A DNA stretch of 6,226 nt from Actinomycetales bacterium (GCA_012513625.1 JAAZBW010000171.1:1-6226), one strand, 5' to 3'; counted from the first letter of the stretch, positions 1 to 6,105 are shown. Notes: generated by a model from the letters alone, not told the origin. A program made the numbers and translations.

Positions 1-188
1 GCGAGCCGGCTGGTGGAGCGGATCCGCTCCACCTCCTCCGCGTGGTAGACGTCCGAATGCGTCACCCGCTCGGGCCCCATCCGGCCCACGTACTCAGGGC
101 GCTCGATCGTGGGTGGAACCGGGAGGCGGGGGGAGACCGTTCCGCGGGTGAGTGTCCCGCGGGGGGCTCGATCAGCGAGACTGGACAT
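1..188 (-). CDS. map: Type I methionine aminopeptidase, N-terminal part (runs off left edge)
   Basis: Reverse-strand reading frame from ATG (complement of 186-188) to the window edge gives 62 complete codons with no stop. It begins MSSLADRAPRGTLTRGTVSP and continues with a Pro-rich stretch (RLPVPP, residues 21-26) and IERPEYVGRM (28-37), ending EEVERIRSTSRL. This pattern of RGTL, SP..PVP, IERPEYVG, then an acidic helix leading into the catalytic domain, is what I recall of the N-terminal extension of actinobacterial MetAP type 1c proteins, whose extension carries a PxxP motif (here P23-P26). The family removes the initiator Met from nascent cytosolic proteins with a dinuclear metal centre. 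The metal ligands lie in the part not shown. The family is usually about 285 residues, so roughly a fifth is present. The start is supported by a TAGGAT -10-like hexamer 6 bases upstream, implying a leaderless mRNA. It is divergent from the SPOR-like gene. Identification rests on the N-terminal extension alone. Confidence 0.8.
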   Translation of the reverse strand, partial: MSSLADRAPRGTLTRGTVSPRLPVPPTIERPEYVGRMGPERVTHSDVYHAEEVERIRSTSRL

Positions 189-194
189 GCCGCC

Positions 195-200
195 ATCCTA
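195..200 (-). promoter_or_regulatory. -10 box of a leaderless promoter for map
   Basis: The complement of 195-200 reads TAGGAT, fitting the TANNNT actinobacterial -10. Only 6 bases (189-194) lie between it and the map ATG, so transcription would begin at or next to the start codon. No Shine-Dalgarno sequence precedes the ATG, which agrees with a leaderless message. No convincing -35 is visible. On the plus strand the same bases include CATCCT (194-199), which could serve the divergent gene at 236, but that is weaker. Confidence 0.55.
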
Positions 201-235
201 GTTCGGCGGCGAGGTGGACGGGAGGCGGGACGAAC

Positions 236-454
236 GTGGACAAGTACTACTACAACCTGAAAACCGGAGAGGTGGAGCTCGGCCGGAAGTCCGGTGCATT
301 CGAGCGCATGGGCCCGTATGACACATACGAGGAGGCCGCCGCCGCCCTCGCCGCGGCCCAGGAGCGCACCGAGGCCTGGGACGAGGCGGACAAGGAGTGG
401 CGGGAGGACTGGGACGGCTCAGAGGACGACGACGCCGAGCACCCCGACGCCTGA
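236..454 (+). CDS. Small SPOR-like acidic protein (72 aa)
   Basis: The frame starts at GTG 236, with GGAGG at 221-225 ten bases upstream. The protein begins MDKYYYNLKTGEVELGRKSG. The centre (residues 24-43, RMGPYDTYEEAAAALAAAQE) resembles the GPY/GPF-x-T/S-xx-EA-xx-AL core of SPOR (sporulation-related) domains. The tail is Trp-rich and strongly acidic (WDEADKEWREDWD, then GSEDDDAEHPDA). Homologous short proteins beside glnA2 and map in actinobacteria are commonly annotated as SPOR domain-containing. SPOR domains usually bind denuded peptidoglycan at division sites, but this protein has no signal peptide or membrane segment, so it looks cytosolic and the wall-binding role is doubtful. It lies 47 bases from divergent map and 248 bases before glnA. 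The frame is open upstream to 152, but that extension overlaps map and lacks an RBS. The gene call is firm; the function is unknown. Confidence 0.82.
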   Translation: MDKYYYNLKTGEVELGRKSGAFERMGPYDTYEEAAAALAAAQERTEAWDEADKEWREDWDGSEDDDAEHPDA

Positions 455-476
455 GCCCCACCTCCCGCCTCCTCCG

Positions 477-495
477 CCCGGGCGGGGCCCCCGGG
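477..495 (+). terminator. Possible GC hairpin terminator after the SPOR-like gene
   Basis: CCCGGG at 477-482 pairs with CCCGGG at 490-495 around a 7-base loop, beginning 22 bases after the stop of the 72-aa gene. There is no T-run after it, so it would be a non-canonical GC terminator of the kind often proposed in high-GC actinobacteria. Such hairpins arise easily by chance at this base composition. Confidence 0.35.
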
Positions 496-601
496 ACCGG
501 TTCGGGACGACAGACCACCCGGGGTTCCGAGGTGGGCCCCGCCGTCGCGCCGCACTTACAGCCCGCTGCGGCTGGGGCCGCCGGGGAGGGACCTGCGGAA
601 A

Positions 602-617
602 GTTACCCAGAGTTAAC
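602..617 (+). promoter_or_regulatory. Candidate GlnR operator upstream of glnA
   Basis: The sequence reads GTTAC, six bases (CCAGAG), then TTAAC. The actinobacterial OmpR-type nitrogen regulator GlnR recognises gTnAC-n6-GaAAC half-site pairs, summarised in mycobacteria as AC-n9-AC. Here the first half-site is exact and the second keeps AAC, giving an AC-n9-AC spacing. It sits about 86 bases before the glnA start in a locally AT-rich island. No second pair follows, so it would be a single imperfect site. The match is short and regulation by GlnR is inference. Confidence 0.35.
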
Positions 618-702
618 ACGCGCCCGCGACCCGCGCCCCCACGGGCGAGCGCGAGTGGGGGAGGATGGGCGGAGCAGGTTTCCGTGACAGAAGGAGTGCC
701 CC

Positions 703-2040
703 ATGGATCGGCAGCAGGAGTACGTCCTGCGGGTGGTGGAGGAGCGGGACATCCGCTTCATCCAACTCTGGTTCACGGATGTGATCGGCACCCTCAAGTC
801 GGTGGCGATCGCGCCAGCAGAGTTGGAGAGTGCGTTCCAGGAGGGCATCGGATTCGATGGCTCCTCAATCGAGGGCCTGGCACGCGTTTTCGAGGCGGAC
901 ATGATCGCCCGCCCGGACCCCTCCACCTTCCAGGTGCTCCCGTGGCGCGGTGAGCACCTCGGCACGGCGCGGATGTTCTGCGACATCCTCACGCCCGAAC
1001 TGGAGATGGCGCGCACCGAGCCCCGGAGCGTGCTGAAGAGAACGCTCGCCCGGGCGGCCTCGATGGGCTTCACCTTCTACACGCATCCGGAGATCGAGTT
1101 CTACCTCTTCCGCGGAGAGGAGGCGCGCCGCGGCGAGTTGATCCCGATCGACAACGCCGGCTACTTCGATCACGTACCGCGCGGCATCGCCGCAGACTTC
1201 CGCCGGGATGCGATCACCATGCTGGAACAGATGGGGATCTCCGTAGAGTACTCGCACCACGAGGGCGGGCCCGGCCAGAACGAGATCGACCTCCGCTACG
1301 CGGACGCGCTCTCCACGGCGGACAACATCATGACCTTCCGTACGATCGTGCAGGAGGTGGCCGGCGCTGCAGGGCACCACGTGAGCTTCATGCCGAAGCC
1401 GCTCATCGACCAGCCGGGCAACGGCATGCACACCCACCTCTCGCTGTTCGAGGGGGACCGGAACGCGTTCTTCGATCCGGGCGCCGAGTTCCAGCTGTCC
1501 ACCACCGCACGGCGCTTCATCGCCGGCCTCCTCGCGCATGCGGGCGAGATCACGGCCATCACGAACCAGCATGTGAACTCCTACAAGCGCCTCTGGGGCG
1601 GTGGGGAGGCGCCGAGCTTCGTCTGCTGGGGCCACAACAACCGCTCCGCGCTCGTGCGGGTGCCGCTCTACAAGCCGGACAAGTCCGGCTCCGCGCGCAT
1701 CGAGTACCGCTCGCTCGACTCCTCCGCGAACCCCTACCTTGCGCTCGCGGTGATCCTCGCCGCCGGGCTCTCCGGGATCGAGAACGAGCTCGAGCTGCCG
1801 CCCGGTGCGGACGACAACGTGTGGGAGTTGTCCGATACCGAGCGCCGCGCCGCCGGCTACGCCCCCCTGCCGTCCTCACTGCAACAGGCCCTGCAGCAGA
1901 TGGAGGAGAGCGAGCTCGTGGCGCAGACGCTCGGCGAGGAGGTCTTCGACTTCGTGATCCGGAACAAGCGCCAGGAGTGGCAGGAGTACCGCAACCAGGT
2001 CACGCCATACGAACTGAAGCGGTTCCTGCCGAGTACGTGA
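703..2040 (+). CDS. glnA: Type I glutamine synthetase, GlnA2-like (GSI-alpha-like)
   Basis: This 445-aa protein makes glutamine from glutamate, ammonia and ATP as a cytosolic dodecamer. Start ATG 703 has AAGGAG at 691-696, six bases before it. GSI signatures appear in order: FDGSSIEG (51-58), HPEIEFYLF with metal-ligand glutamates E130 and E132, HHEGGPGQNEID with E187 and E194, NGMHTHLSL with H243, the glutamate-flap region NSYKRLWGGGEAP with E302, and RIEYRSLD with E334 and R336. R61 in GLARVFEADM matches the Arg that mediates glutamine feedback in Bacillus GSI-alpha (R62). The adenylylation loop reads DDNVWELSD, with W374 where adenylylated GSI-beta enzymes have Tyr (E. coli Y397). Together with the glnE neighbour this fits the actinobacterial GlnA2 lineage, not GlnA1. 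All expected catalytic residues are present, so it should be active, but it is probably not controlled by adenylylation. Its stop overlaps the glnE start by one base. Confidence 0.96.
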   Translation: MDRQQEYVLRVVEERDIRFIQLWFTDVIGTLKSVAIAPAELESAFQEGIGFDGSSIEGLARVFEADMIARPDPSTFQVLPWRGEHLGTARMFCDILTPELEMARTEPRSVLKRTLARAASMGFTFYTHPEIEFYLFRGEEARRGELIPIDNAGYFDHVPRGIAADFRRDAITMLEQMGISVEYSHHEGGPGQNEIDLRYADALSTADNIMTFRTIVQEVAGAAGHHVSFMPKPLIDQPGNGMHTHLSLFEGDRNAFFDPGAEFQLSTTARRFIAGLLAHAGEITAITNQHVNSYKRLWGGGEAPSFVCWGHNNRSALVRVPLYKPDKSGSARIEYRSLDSSANPYLALAVILAAGLSGIENELELPPGADDNVWELSDTERRAAGYAPLPSSLQQALQQMEESELVAQTLGEEVFDFVIRNKRQEWQEYRNQVTPYELKRFLPST

Positions 2041-4994
2041 TGACCCCCGAGCTCCCCACGGCGGGTGAACTCGCCCGGCGCGGATTCCTCGATACGGCGC
2101 GCGCGACGGCGTTCCTCACCTCTCCCTCACTCGCCGCCATCCCGGTGGGCCGGGTGGTGGGCCCCCTCGCGACGACGGCGGAGCCCGACGTGGCGTTGCT
2201 GGCCCTCCTCCGCCTCGGGGAGGGCGGATACGATCTCGCGGCCCTCGCGCGGGACGAGCCGGCGCGTTGGATGCGACTCACCCGCGTGATGGGTGCCTCC
2301 AGGTGGGCCGGGGACCAGACTGTTGCCCTCCCGGAGCTCGTGGAGGTGCTGGGTGAGCCCGCGGTGGACCGGCCCTACTGGCAGGTGTACGAGCGGGTGG
2401 CCTCCCTCGTGGAACCGTTCGCCGGCTCGCGGGACCTCGTGGGTGGAACGGACGCACTGCGCCGGTTCTACCGCGGGGAGCTGCTCGGTATCCTCTCCTC
2501 GGACCTCGAACTCTCGGAGCCTGGCGTGGCGGCGGCGCGGGAGGCGATGCCCCGGGTGGCGGCCGCGATCTCCCGGCTCGTGGGCGCGAGCCTTGACGGC
2601 GCGCTCCGGCTCGCCCGGGCCCTGAACCCGGAGGCGGACGGCTACCCCTTTTCCGTGGTGGCGATGGGTAAGACCGGTGGGGAGGAACTGAACTACATCT
2701 CGGACGTGGACGTGGTCTACGTGTGCGACGGAGCGGACGAGGCGGCGGCCGTGGCGGCCACCACCCCGCTCGCCACCACGATCCTCCGGGTGGTCTCGGG
2801 CGCGATCGGCTCCGAACCGCCACTCTGGCCGCTCGACGCCAACCTCCGGCCCGAGGGCAGGGACGGACCCCTTGTCCGCACCCTCGATTCGCACCTCGCC
2901 TACTACCGTCGCTGGGCGAAGACGTGGGAGTTCCAGGCGCTCCTGAAGTCCCGGCCCGTGGCGGGGGACATCCCGCTGGGAGAGCGCTACGTGGCCGGTA
3001 CCCAGCCGCTCGTGTGGACAGCGGTGGAGCGGGAGAACTTCGTGGAGGACTCCCAGGCGATGCGCCGCCGGGTGGAGGACAACGTGCGGGCGCACGATTC
3101 CGACCGGCAGTTGAAGCTCGGGCGCGGGGGCCTCCGGGACGTGGAGTTCACGGTCCAGCTCCTCCAGTTGGTGCACGGGCGCACGGACCAGTCGCTCCGC
3201 CACCGCACCACCCTCACCGCCCTCGACAGCCTGGCGCGCGGCGGATACGTGGGACGGGACGCGGCCGCCGAGCTCACGGAGTGCTACCAGTTCCTGCGCG
3301 CCCTCGAGCATCGAATCCAGTTCGACCGCATGCGGCGTTCCCACACCGTGCCGGGGCGGGGTGAGGAACTCCGTCGGCTCTCCCGGCTCCTCGGTGTTCA
3401 GGACGTGGAACGGGAGTGGATGCGAACGCGGCGGCGGGTGCGGGAGCTGCACGAGGCGATCTTCTACCGGCCAATGCTCCCGCTCACCGCGCGGCTCTCG
3501 GCGGACGAGACCTCCCTCAAGCCCGAAGCTGCCACCGCCCGGCTGCGAGCGATCGGGTACCGGGACCCGGCGGGCGCCATGCGCCACCTCGAGTCGCTCA
3601 CCGAGGGGGTTACCCGGCGGGCGGCGATCCAGCGCCAGCTTCTGCCGGTGATGATCGGCTGGTTCGCGGCTGGCCCGGACCCGGATGCGGGGCTGCTCGA
3701 GTTCCGGAAGCTCTCGGAGGGGCTCGGCACCACCCACTGGTACCTGAAGCTCCTGCGCGACTCGGGGCTCGCCGCCGAGTCGCTCGCTCTGATCCTCTCC
3801 TCGTCCTCCTACACTGCGAACGCGCTCGGTCGCCTCCCCGAGTCCGTGCAGTGGCTCGCGGACTCACGTGACCTGCGGCCCCGCGAGAGCGAGGCGCTGC
3901 GCGCCGAGCTGGCCTCTGTCCTCTCCCGGCACGAGGAGCACGGGGCGAGGGTGACGGCCATCCGGTACCTACGCCGTCGGGAACTGACGCGAGCCGCGCT
4001 CTCGGACGTGCTCGCCCACGTGGAGCCGGAGCGGTGTGCGGCCATGACGGATGCGGCGGACGTGGCGGTGATGGGCGCGCTCGCGATCGCGATGGAGGAG
4101 GTGCTCGCCCGCCGGGGCCTCACGGAGCCGCCGGCGGAGTTCGCGGCAATCGCGATGGGGCGCATGGGCGGTCGGGAGATGAACTACTCCTCGGACGCAG
4201 ACCTCATGTTCGTCTACGAGCCGGCTGGCGCGGCCGAGCAGGAGGCGCTCGAGTACGCCACCGAGATTGCGGGCGCATTGCGGGCGATTCTCACCGAGGC
4301 CAACCAGGAACCGTCGCTGCCGGTGGATGTGGACCTCCGGCCGGAGGGCCGCCGCGGGCCCCTGGTCCGCTCGCTCGGTTCCTACGCCGAGTACTACGAG
4401 CGGTGGAGCGAGCCCTGGGAGTGGCAGGCGCTCCTGCGGGCCCGCCCCGTGGCTGGGGATCCTCGGCTGATCGGACGGTTCGTGCAGCTGATCGATCCGG
4501 TGCGCTACCGCGAGGACGGACTGGACGCGGCGGCACTCACGAGCCTCCGGCGGCTCAAGGCGCGGGTGGAGTCGGAGCGGATGCCGCGGGGCGTGGCGCC
4601 CCACAGGCACCTCAAGCTCGGGCGGGGCGGCCTCACGGATGTGGAGTTCACGGCGCAGTTCCTGCAGTTGCGCCACGCCGGGGAGTACGAGTCCCTGCGG
4701 ACGCCCTCCACGCTCGAAGCGCTCGCGGGCGCCGTGCAGTCCGGAATCCTCGCCGAGGTGGACGCGGAGGTGCTCGTGGCGGCGTGGCGGCTGGCCTCAC
4801 GGACCAGGGACGCGATCATGCTGGTCACGGACAGGGCCGCCCGATCAGATGTGCTGCCGAAGCCGGGACGGGACCACACCGTGGTCTCGCGGGTCCTCGG
4901 TTACACGCCGGGACACTCGCTGGAGTTCGAGGAGGACTGGCTGCGAGCGGCCCGGAGATCCCGACGGGTGGTGGAGACGGTCTTCTTCGAGTAG
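2040..4994 (+). CDS. glnE: Bifunctional glutamine synthetase adenylyltransferase/adenylyl-removase
   Basis: This 984-aa protein is full length for the family (about 950-1000). It transfers AMP from ATP to a Tyr of glutamine synthetase and removes it by phosphorolysis, under nitrogen-signal control. Two nucleotidyltransferase modules are visible. The N-terminal adenylyl-removase carries GKTGGEELNYISDVD with D222 and D224, LRPEGRDGPLVR (269-280), and LKLGRGGLRDVEF (358-370). The C-terminal adenylyltransferase carries GRMGGREMNYSSDAD with D719 and D721, VDLRPEGRRGPLVR from 764, and LKLGRGGLTDVEF (858-870). Both Asp pairs needed for metal binding are intact. ATG 2040 overlaps the glnA TGA by one base (GTG at 2037 just before it is the alternative), with no strong RBS, which suggests translational coupling to glnA. 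The frame is open back to 1821 inside glnA, but that part is out-of-frame glnA sequence. The adjacent synthetase lacks the target Tyr, so the main substrate is probably a GlnA1 encoded elsewhere. Confidence 0.97.
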   Translation: MTPELPTAGELARRGFLDTARATAFLTSPSLAAIPVGRVVGPLATTAEPDVALLALLRLGEGGYDLAALARDEPARWMRLTRVMGASRWAGDQTVALPELVEVLGEPAVDRPYWQVYERVASLVEPFAGSRDLVGGTDALRRFYRGELLGILSSDLELSEPGVAAAREAMPRVAAAISRLVGASLDGALRLARALNPEADGYPFSVVAMGKTGGEELNYISDVDVVYVCDGADEAAAVAATTPLATTILRVVSGAIGSEPPLWPLDANLRPEGRDGPLVRTLDSHLAYYRRWAKTWEFQALLKSRPVAGDIPLGERYVAGTQPLVWTAVERENFVEDSQAMRRRVEDNVRAHDSDRQLKLGRGGLRDVEFTVQLLQLVHGRTDQSLRHRTTLTALDSLARGGYVGRDAAAELTECYQFLRALEHRIQFDRMRRSHTVPGRGEELRRLSRLLGVQDVEREWMRTRRRVRELHEAIFYRPMLPLTARLSADETSLKPEAATARLRAIGYRDPAGAMRHLESLTEGVTRRAAIQRQLLPVMIGWFAAGPDPDAGLLEFRKLSEGLGTTHWYLKLLRDSGLAAESLALILSSSSYTANALGRLPESVQWLADSRDLRPRESEALRAELASVLSRHEEHGARVTAIRYLRRRELTRAALSDVLAHVEPERCAAMTDAADVAVMGALAIAMEEVLARRGLTEPPAEFAAIAMGRMGGREMNYSSDADLMFVYEPAGAAEQEALEYATEIAGALRAILTEANQEPSLPVDVDLRPEGRRGPLVRSLGSYAEYYERWSEPWEWQALLRARPVAGDPRLIGRFVQLIDPVRYREDGLDAAALTSLRRLKARVESERMPRGVAPHRHLKLGRGGLTDVEFTAQFLQLRHAGEYESLRTPSTLEALAGAVQSGILAEVDAEVLVAAWRLASRTRDAIMLVTDRAARSDVLPKPGRDHTVVSRVLGYTPGHSLEFEEDWLRAARRSRRVVETVFFE

Positions 4995-5020
4995 TCGGAG
5001 GCAGCCACCTCCCGTCGGCC

Positions 5021-5058
5021 GAGACTGGAAACCCGCACCGGATTCGGGTGAGACTGGA
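5021..5058 (+). repeat. 9-base direct repeat flanking a small hairpin
   Basis: GAGACTGGA occurs at 5021-5029 and again at 5050-5058. Between the copies ACCCG (5031-5035) pairs with CGGGT (5045-5049) around a 9-base loop. A second weak stem, GGAGTGC (5062-5068) with GCGCTCC (5075-5081, one G-U pair), follows. The element lies in the 113-base gap between glnE and the phosphatase gene. It could be a pair of regulator half-sites, tandem promoter elements, or chance. Confidence 0.4.
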
Positions 5059-5107
5059 GGAGGAGTGCCGAGGTGCGCTCCGCCGTCGGAAATGAAACGA
5101 GGCAGAT

Positions 5108-5758
5108 GTGCGCCTGATCCTGGTGCGACACGGACAGACCTTCTCGAACGTGAACCACGCGCTCGATACCGCCGAGCCCGGGGCTGAGCTGACCGAACTC
5201 GGGCGCAGCCAGGCGGCTGCCCTGGTGGACACGTTCGGTGAGCACGAGATCGACCGGCTCGTGACCTCGCACCTGGTGCGTACGCAGCAGACGGCAGCGC
5301 CGCTCGCCCAGAGCCTCGGCGTCGCCCCGCTCGTGGACCCACGCATTCGGGAGGTGGTGGCGGGAGACCTCGAGATGGCGAACGACTTCCGCTCGATCAC
5401 CACCTATATCACCACGCTCGCGAAGTGGATGACGGGCGAGCTTTCCGCGCGCATGCCCGGGGCAGAGACCGGCCACGAGGTGCTGGAGCGCTTCGATGCC
5501 GCGGTGAGCGCGGTCCAGGGTGAGTTGGACGGCGGTACGGCCATGTTCGTCAGCCACGGCGCGATTATTCGCATGTGGTCCGCGGTGCGGGCCGCGAACG
5601 CGCCGGACGGCTGGGGTGTGGAGAACGTGCTCGGCAACACGGACTCTGTGGTGCTCACGCACGAGCAGGGGAACTGGCGGGTGGAGACGTGGCAGGGAAT
5701 CGACATGCCTCGCCATTCCGTTGTCGCTGGGGTCTCGGATCGTGACGGTAGGCTGTGA
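5108..5758 (+). CDS. Histidine phosphatase family protein (phosphoglycerate-mutase-like)
   Basis: This 216-aa cytosolic protein begins MRLILVRHGQT, so the phospho-acceptor motif RHG lies at residues 7-9 with H8 the catalytic nucleophile. The other conserved positions of this superfamily are visible: R58 in TSHLVRTQQTA, E82 in DPRIREV as the likely acid, and H150 in FVSHGAI as the second histidine. The family hydrolyses or transfers phosphate through a phosphohistidine. Members act on sugar phosphates, nucleotides, cofactors or proteins, and the substrate cannot be told from sequence. It lacks the longer insertions and EYDPL-type sequence of true phosphoglycerate mutases, so a phosphatase is more likely. 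GTG 5108 is chosen because translation starts directly before the RHG strand, with ACGAGG at 5097-5102 as a moderate RBS. An ATG at 5106 is in another frame. It starts 113 bases after glnE and ends 2 bases before the next gene. Confidence 0.9.
   Translation: MRLILVRHGQTFSNVNHALDTAEPGAELTELGRSQAAALVDTFGEHEIDRLVTSHLVRTQQTAAPLAQSLGVAPLVDPRIREVVAGDLEMANDFRSITTYITTLAKWMTGELSARMPGAETGHEVLERFDAAVSAVQGELDGGTAMFVSHGAIIRMWSAVRAANAPDGWGVENVLGNTDSVVLTHEQGNWRVETWQGIDMPRHSVVAGVSDRDGRL
5749..5754 (+). promoter_or_regulatory. -10 box of a possible leaderless promoter inside the phosphatase gene end
   Basis: TAGGCT fits the actinobacterial TANNNT -10 and is followed by exactly 6 bases before ATG 5761, the spacing expected when transcription starts at the start codon. 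It lies in the last codons of the phosphatase gene. The alternative reading is that GGTAGG (5747-5752) is a Shine-Dalgarno sequence 8 bases before the ATG. TTGTCG at 5721-5726 is -35-like but 22 bases away, too far for a normal spacer. Confidence 0.45.
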
Positions 5759-5760
5759 CC

Positions 5761-6006
5761 ATGTCGATCAACTCCATCGAGCTCTACCGGAAGATGGACG
5801 CGTACCGTCGCGCGCTCCCTCCGTGCCCCGAGTGCGGCTCGCCCACCACGTGCGTGTTCAAGGCGCCGAACCAGATGGCCGAGTACCCCAAGTACAAGCC
5901 GGTCAACCCCACCTGCACCAACTTCAGCTGCTCCACGCACCGCAACGCCAAGCACCCCGGCCGCGTGAACATCACGTTCCCGACGTGGGAGAACGAGCGG
6001 CCATAG
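5761..6006 (+). CDS. Hypothetical 81-aa cysteine-rich protein, possibly zinc-binding
   Basis: I do not recognise this protein. ATG 5761 starts MSINSIELYRKMDAYRRALP, a probable amphipathic helix, followed by CPEC (22-25), C31, then C52 and C57 (CTNFSC), with H60 and H65 close behind (CSTHRNAKH). Two separated Cys clusters, C-x2-C and C-x4-C, suggest a zinc ribbon or similar metal site. The middle is rich in Pro, Tyr and Lys (EYPKYKPVNPTC), and the C-terminus is FPTWENERP. There is no signal peptide or membrane segment. It begins 2 bases after the phosphatase stop and may be co-transcribed, but TAGGCT immediately upstream could also drive it alone. A GTG at 5755 would add only two residues. Codon use matches the neighbours, and a strong hairpin after the stop supports a real transcription-unit end. 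Confidence 0.8.
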   Translation: MSINSIELYRKMDAYRRALPPCPECGSPTTCVFKAPNQMAEYPKYKPVNPTCTNFSCSTHRNAKHPGRVNITFPTWENERP

Positions 6007-6013
6007 CCGCATT

Positions 6014-6041
6014 CGCCGCCTGCGTCCCCACGCGGGCGGCG
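6014..6041 (+). terminator. Strong GC-rich hairpin terminator
   Basis: Bases 6014-6025 pair with 6030-6041 in a 12-bp stem with one G-U pair and a CCCC loop (6026-6029), beginning 8 bases after the stop of the 81-aa gene. No T-run follows, so it is a non-canonical factor-independent terminator as commonly proposed in high-GC actinobacteria. A second, imperfect stem (TGGCC near 6056-6060 with GGCCA near 6082-6086) lies just downstream. Confidence 0.65.
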
Positions 6042-6092
6042 CTCGATTGATGATCTGGCCCGGCCCCAGGCTGCGGGCCCCGGCCACTGTGC

Positions 6093-6098
6093 CATCAT
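6093..6098 (+). promoter_or_regulatory. -10-like box before the right-edge gene
   Basis: CATCAT lies 7 bases before GTG 6106, in the position of a -10 for a leaderless transcript. It differs from TANNNT only at the first base. It follows the terminator hairpin, as expected for a new transcription unit. No clear -35 is seen. Confidence 0.4.
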
Positions 6099-6105
6099 CG
6101 AAGGC

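Larger units (their letters stand above)
455..702 (+). other. Non-coding leader between the SPOR-like gene and glnA
   Basis: I find no convincing gene in these 248 bases. They hold a GC-rich hairpin just after the SPOR-like stop (477-495), a longer-range 8-base inverted repeat (457-464 with 529-536), an overlapping small hairpin (CCACC at 515-519 with GGTGG at 531-535), and a 7-base perfect inverted repeat (CCCCCAC 636-642 with GTGGGGG 655-661). An AT-rich patch at 600-619 stands out against the GC-rich surroundings and contains the GlnR-like site listed separately. The glnA ribosome-binding site AAGGAG is at 691-696. The glnA promoter is not obvious. GAGGAT at 661-666 is a possible -10, and the AT-rich patch is another. 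Confidence 0.6.

Noticed and set aside
177..185. Third copy of GAGACTGGA, suggesting a dispersed motif with 5021 and 5050
   Set aside because: This copy is the complement of codons 2-4 of map (TCC AGT CTC), so it is explained by coding sequence and does not support a shared regulatory motif.
152..235. Upstream extension of the SPOR-like gene to ATG 152
   Set aside because: It runs antisense into the map coding start and lacks an RBS, while GTG 236 has GGAGG ten bases upstream and starts the conserved sequence.
294..953. Plus-strand open frame of 219 aa spanning the glnA leader
   Set aside because: It overlaps the SPOR-like gene and the start of glnA in a different frame, and is Arg/Pro/Gly-rich with no motif and no RBS.
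865..1635. Open frame of 256 aa on the minus strand inside glnA
   Set aside because: Antisense shadow of glutamine synthetase with low-complexity composition and no RBS or promoter.
1821..2039. Upstream extension of glnE by 73 codons
   Set aside because: It overlaps glnA in another frame with Arg/Ala-rich sequence unlike GlnE N-termini. ATG 2040 at the glnA stop gives a normal family length.
2127..3737. Long open frame of 536 aa on the minus strand inside glnE
   Set aside because: It lies antisense to unmistakable GlnE coding sequence. Its composition is the His/Arg/Pro/Gly-rich pattern typical of shadow frames at high GC, with no recognisable domain.
4034..5095. Plus-strand open frame of 353 aa overlapping the end of glnE
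   Set aside because: Out-of-frame shadow of the GlnE adenylyltransferase domain, consisting of Gly/Arg/Ala low-complexity sequence.
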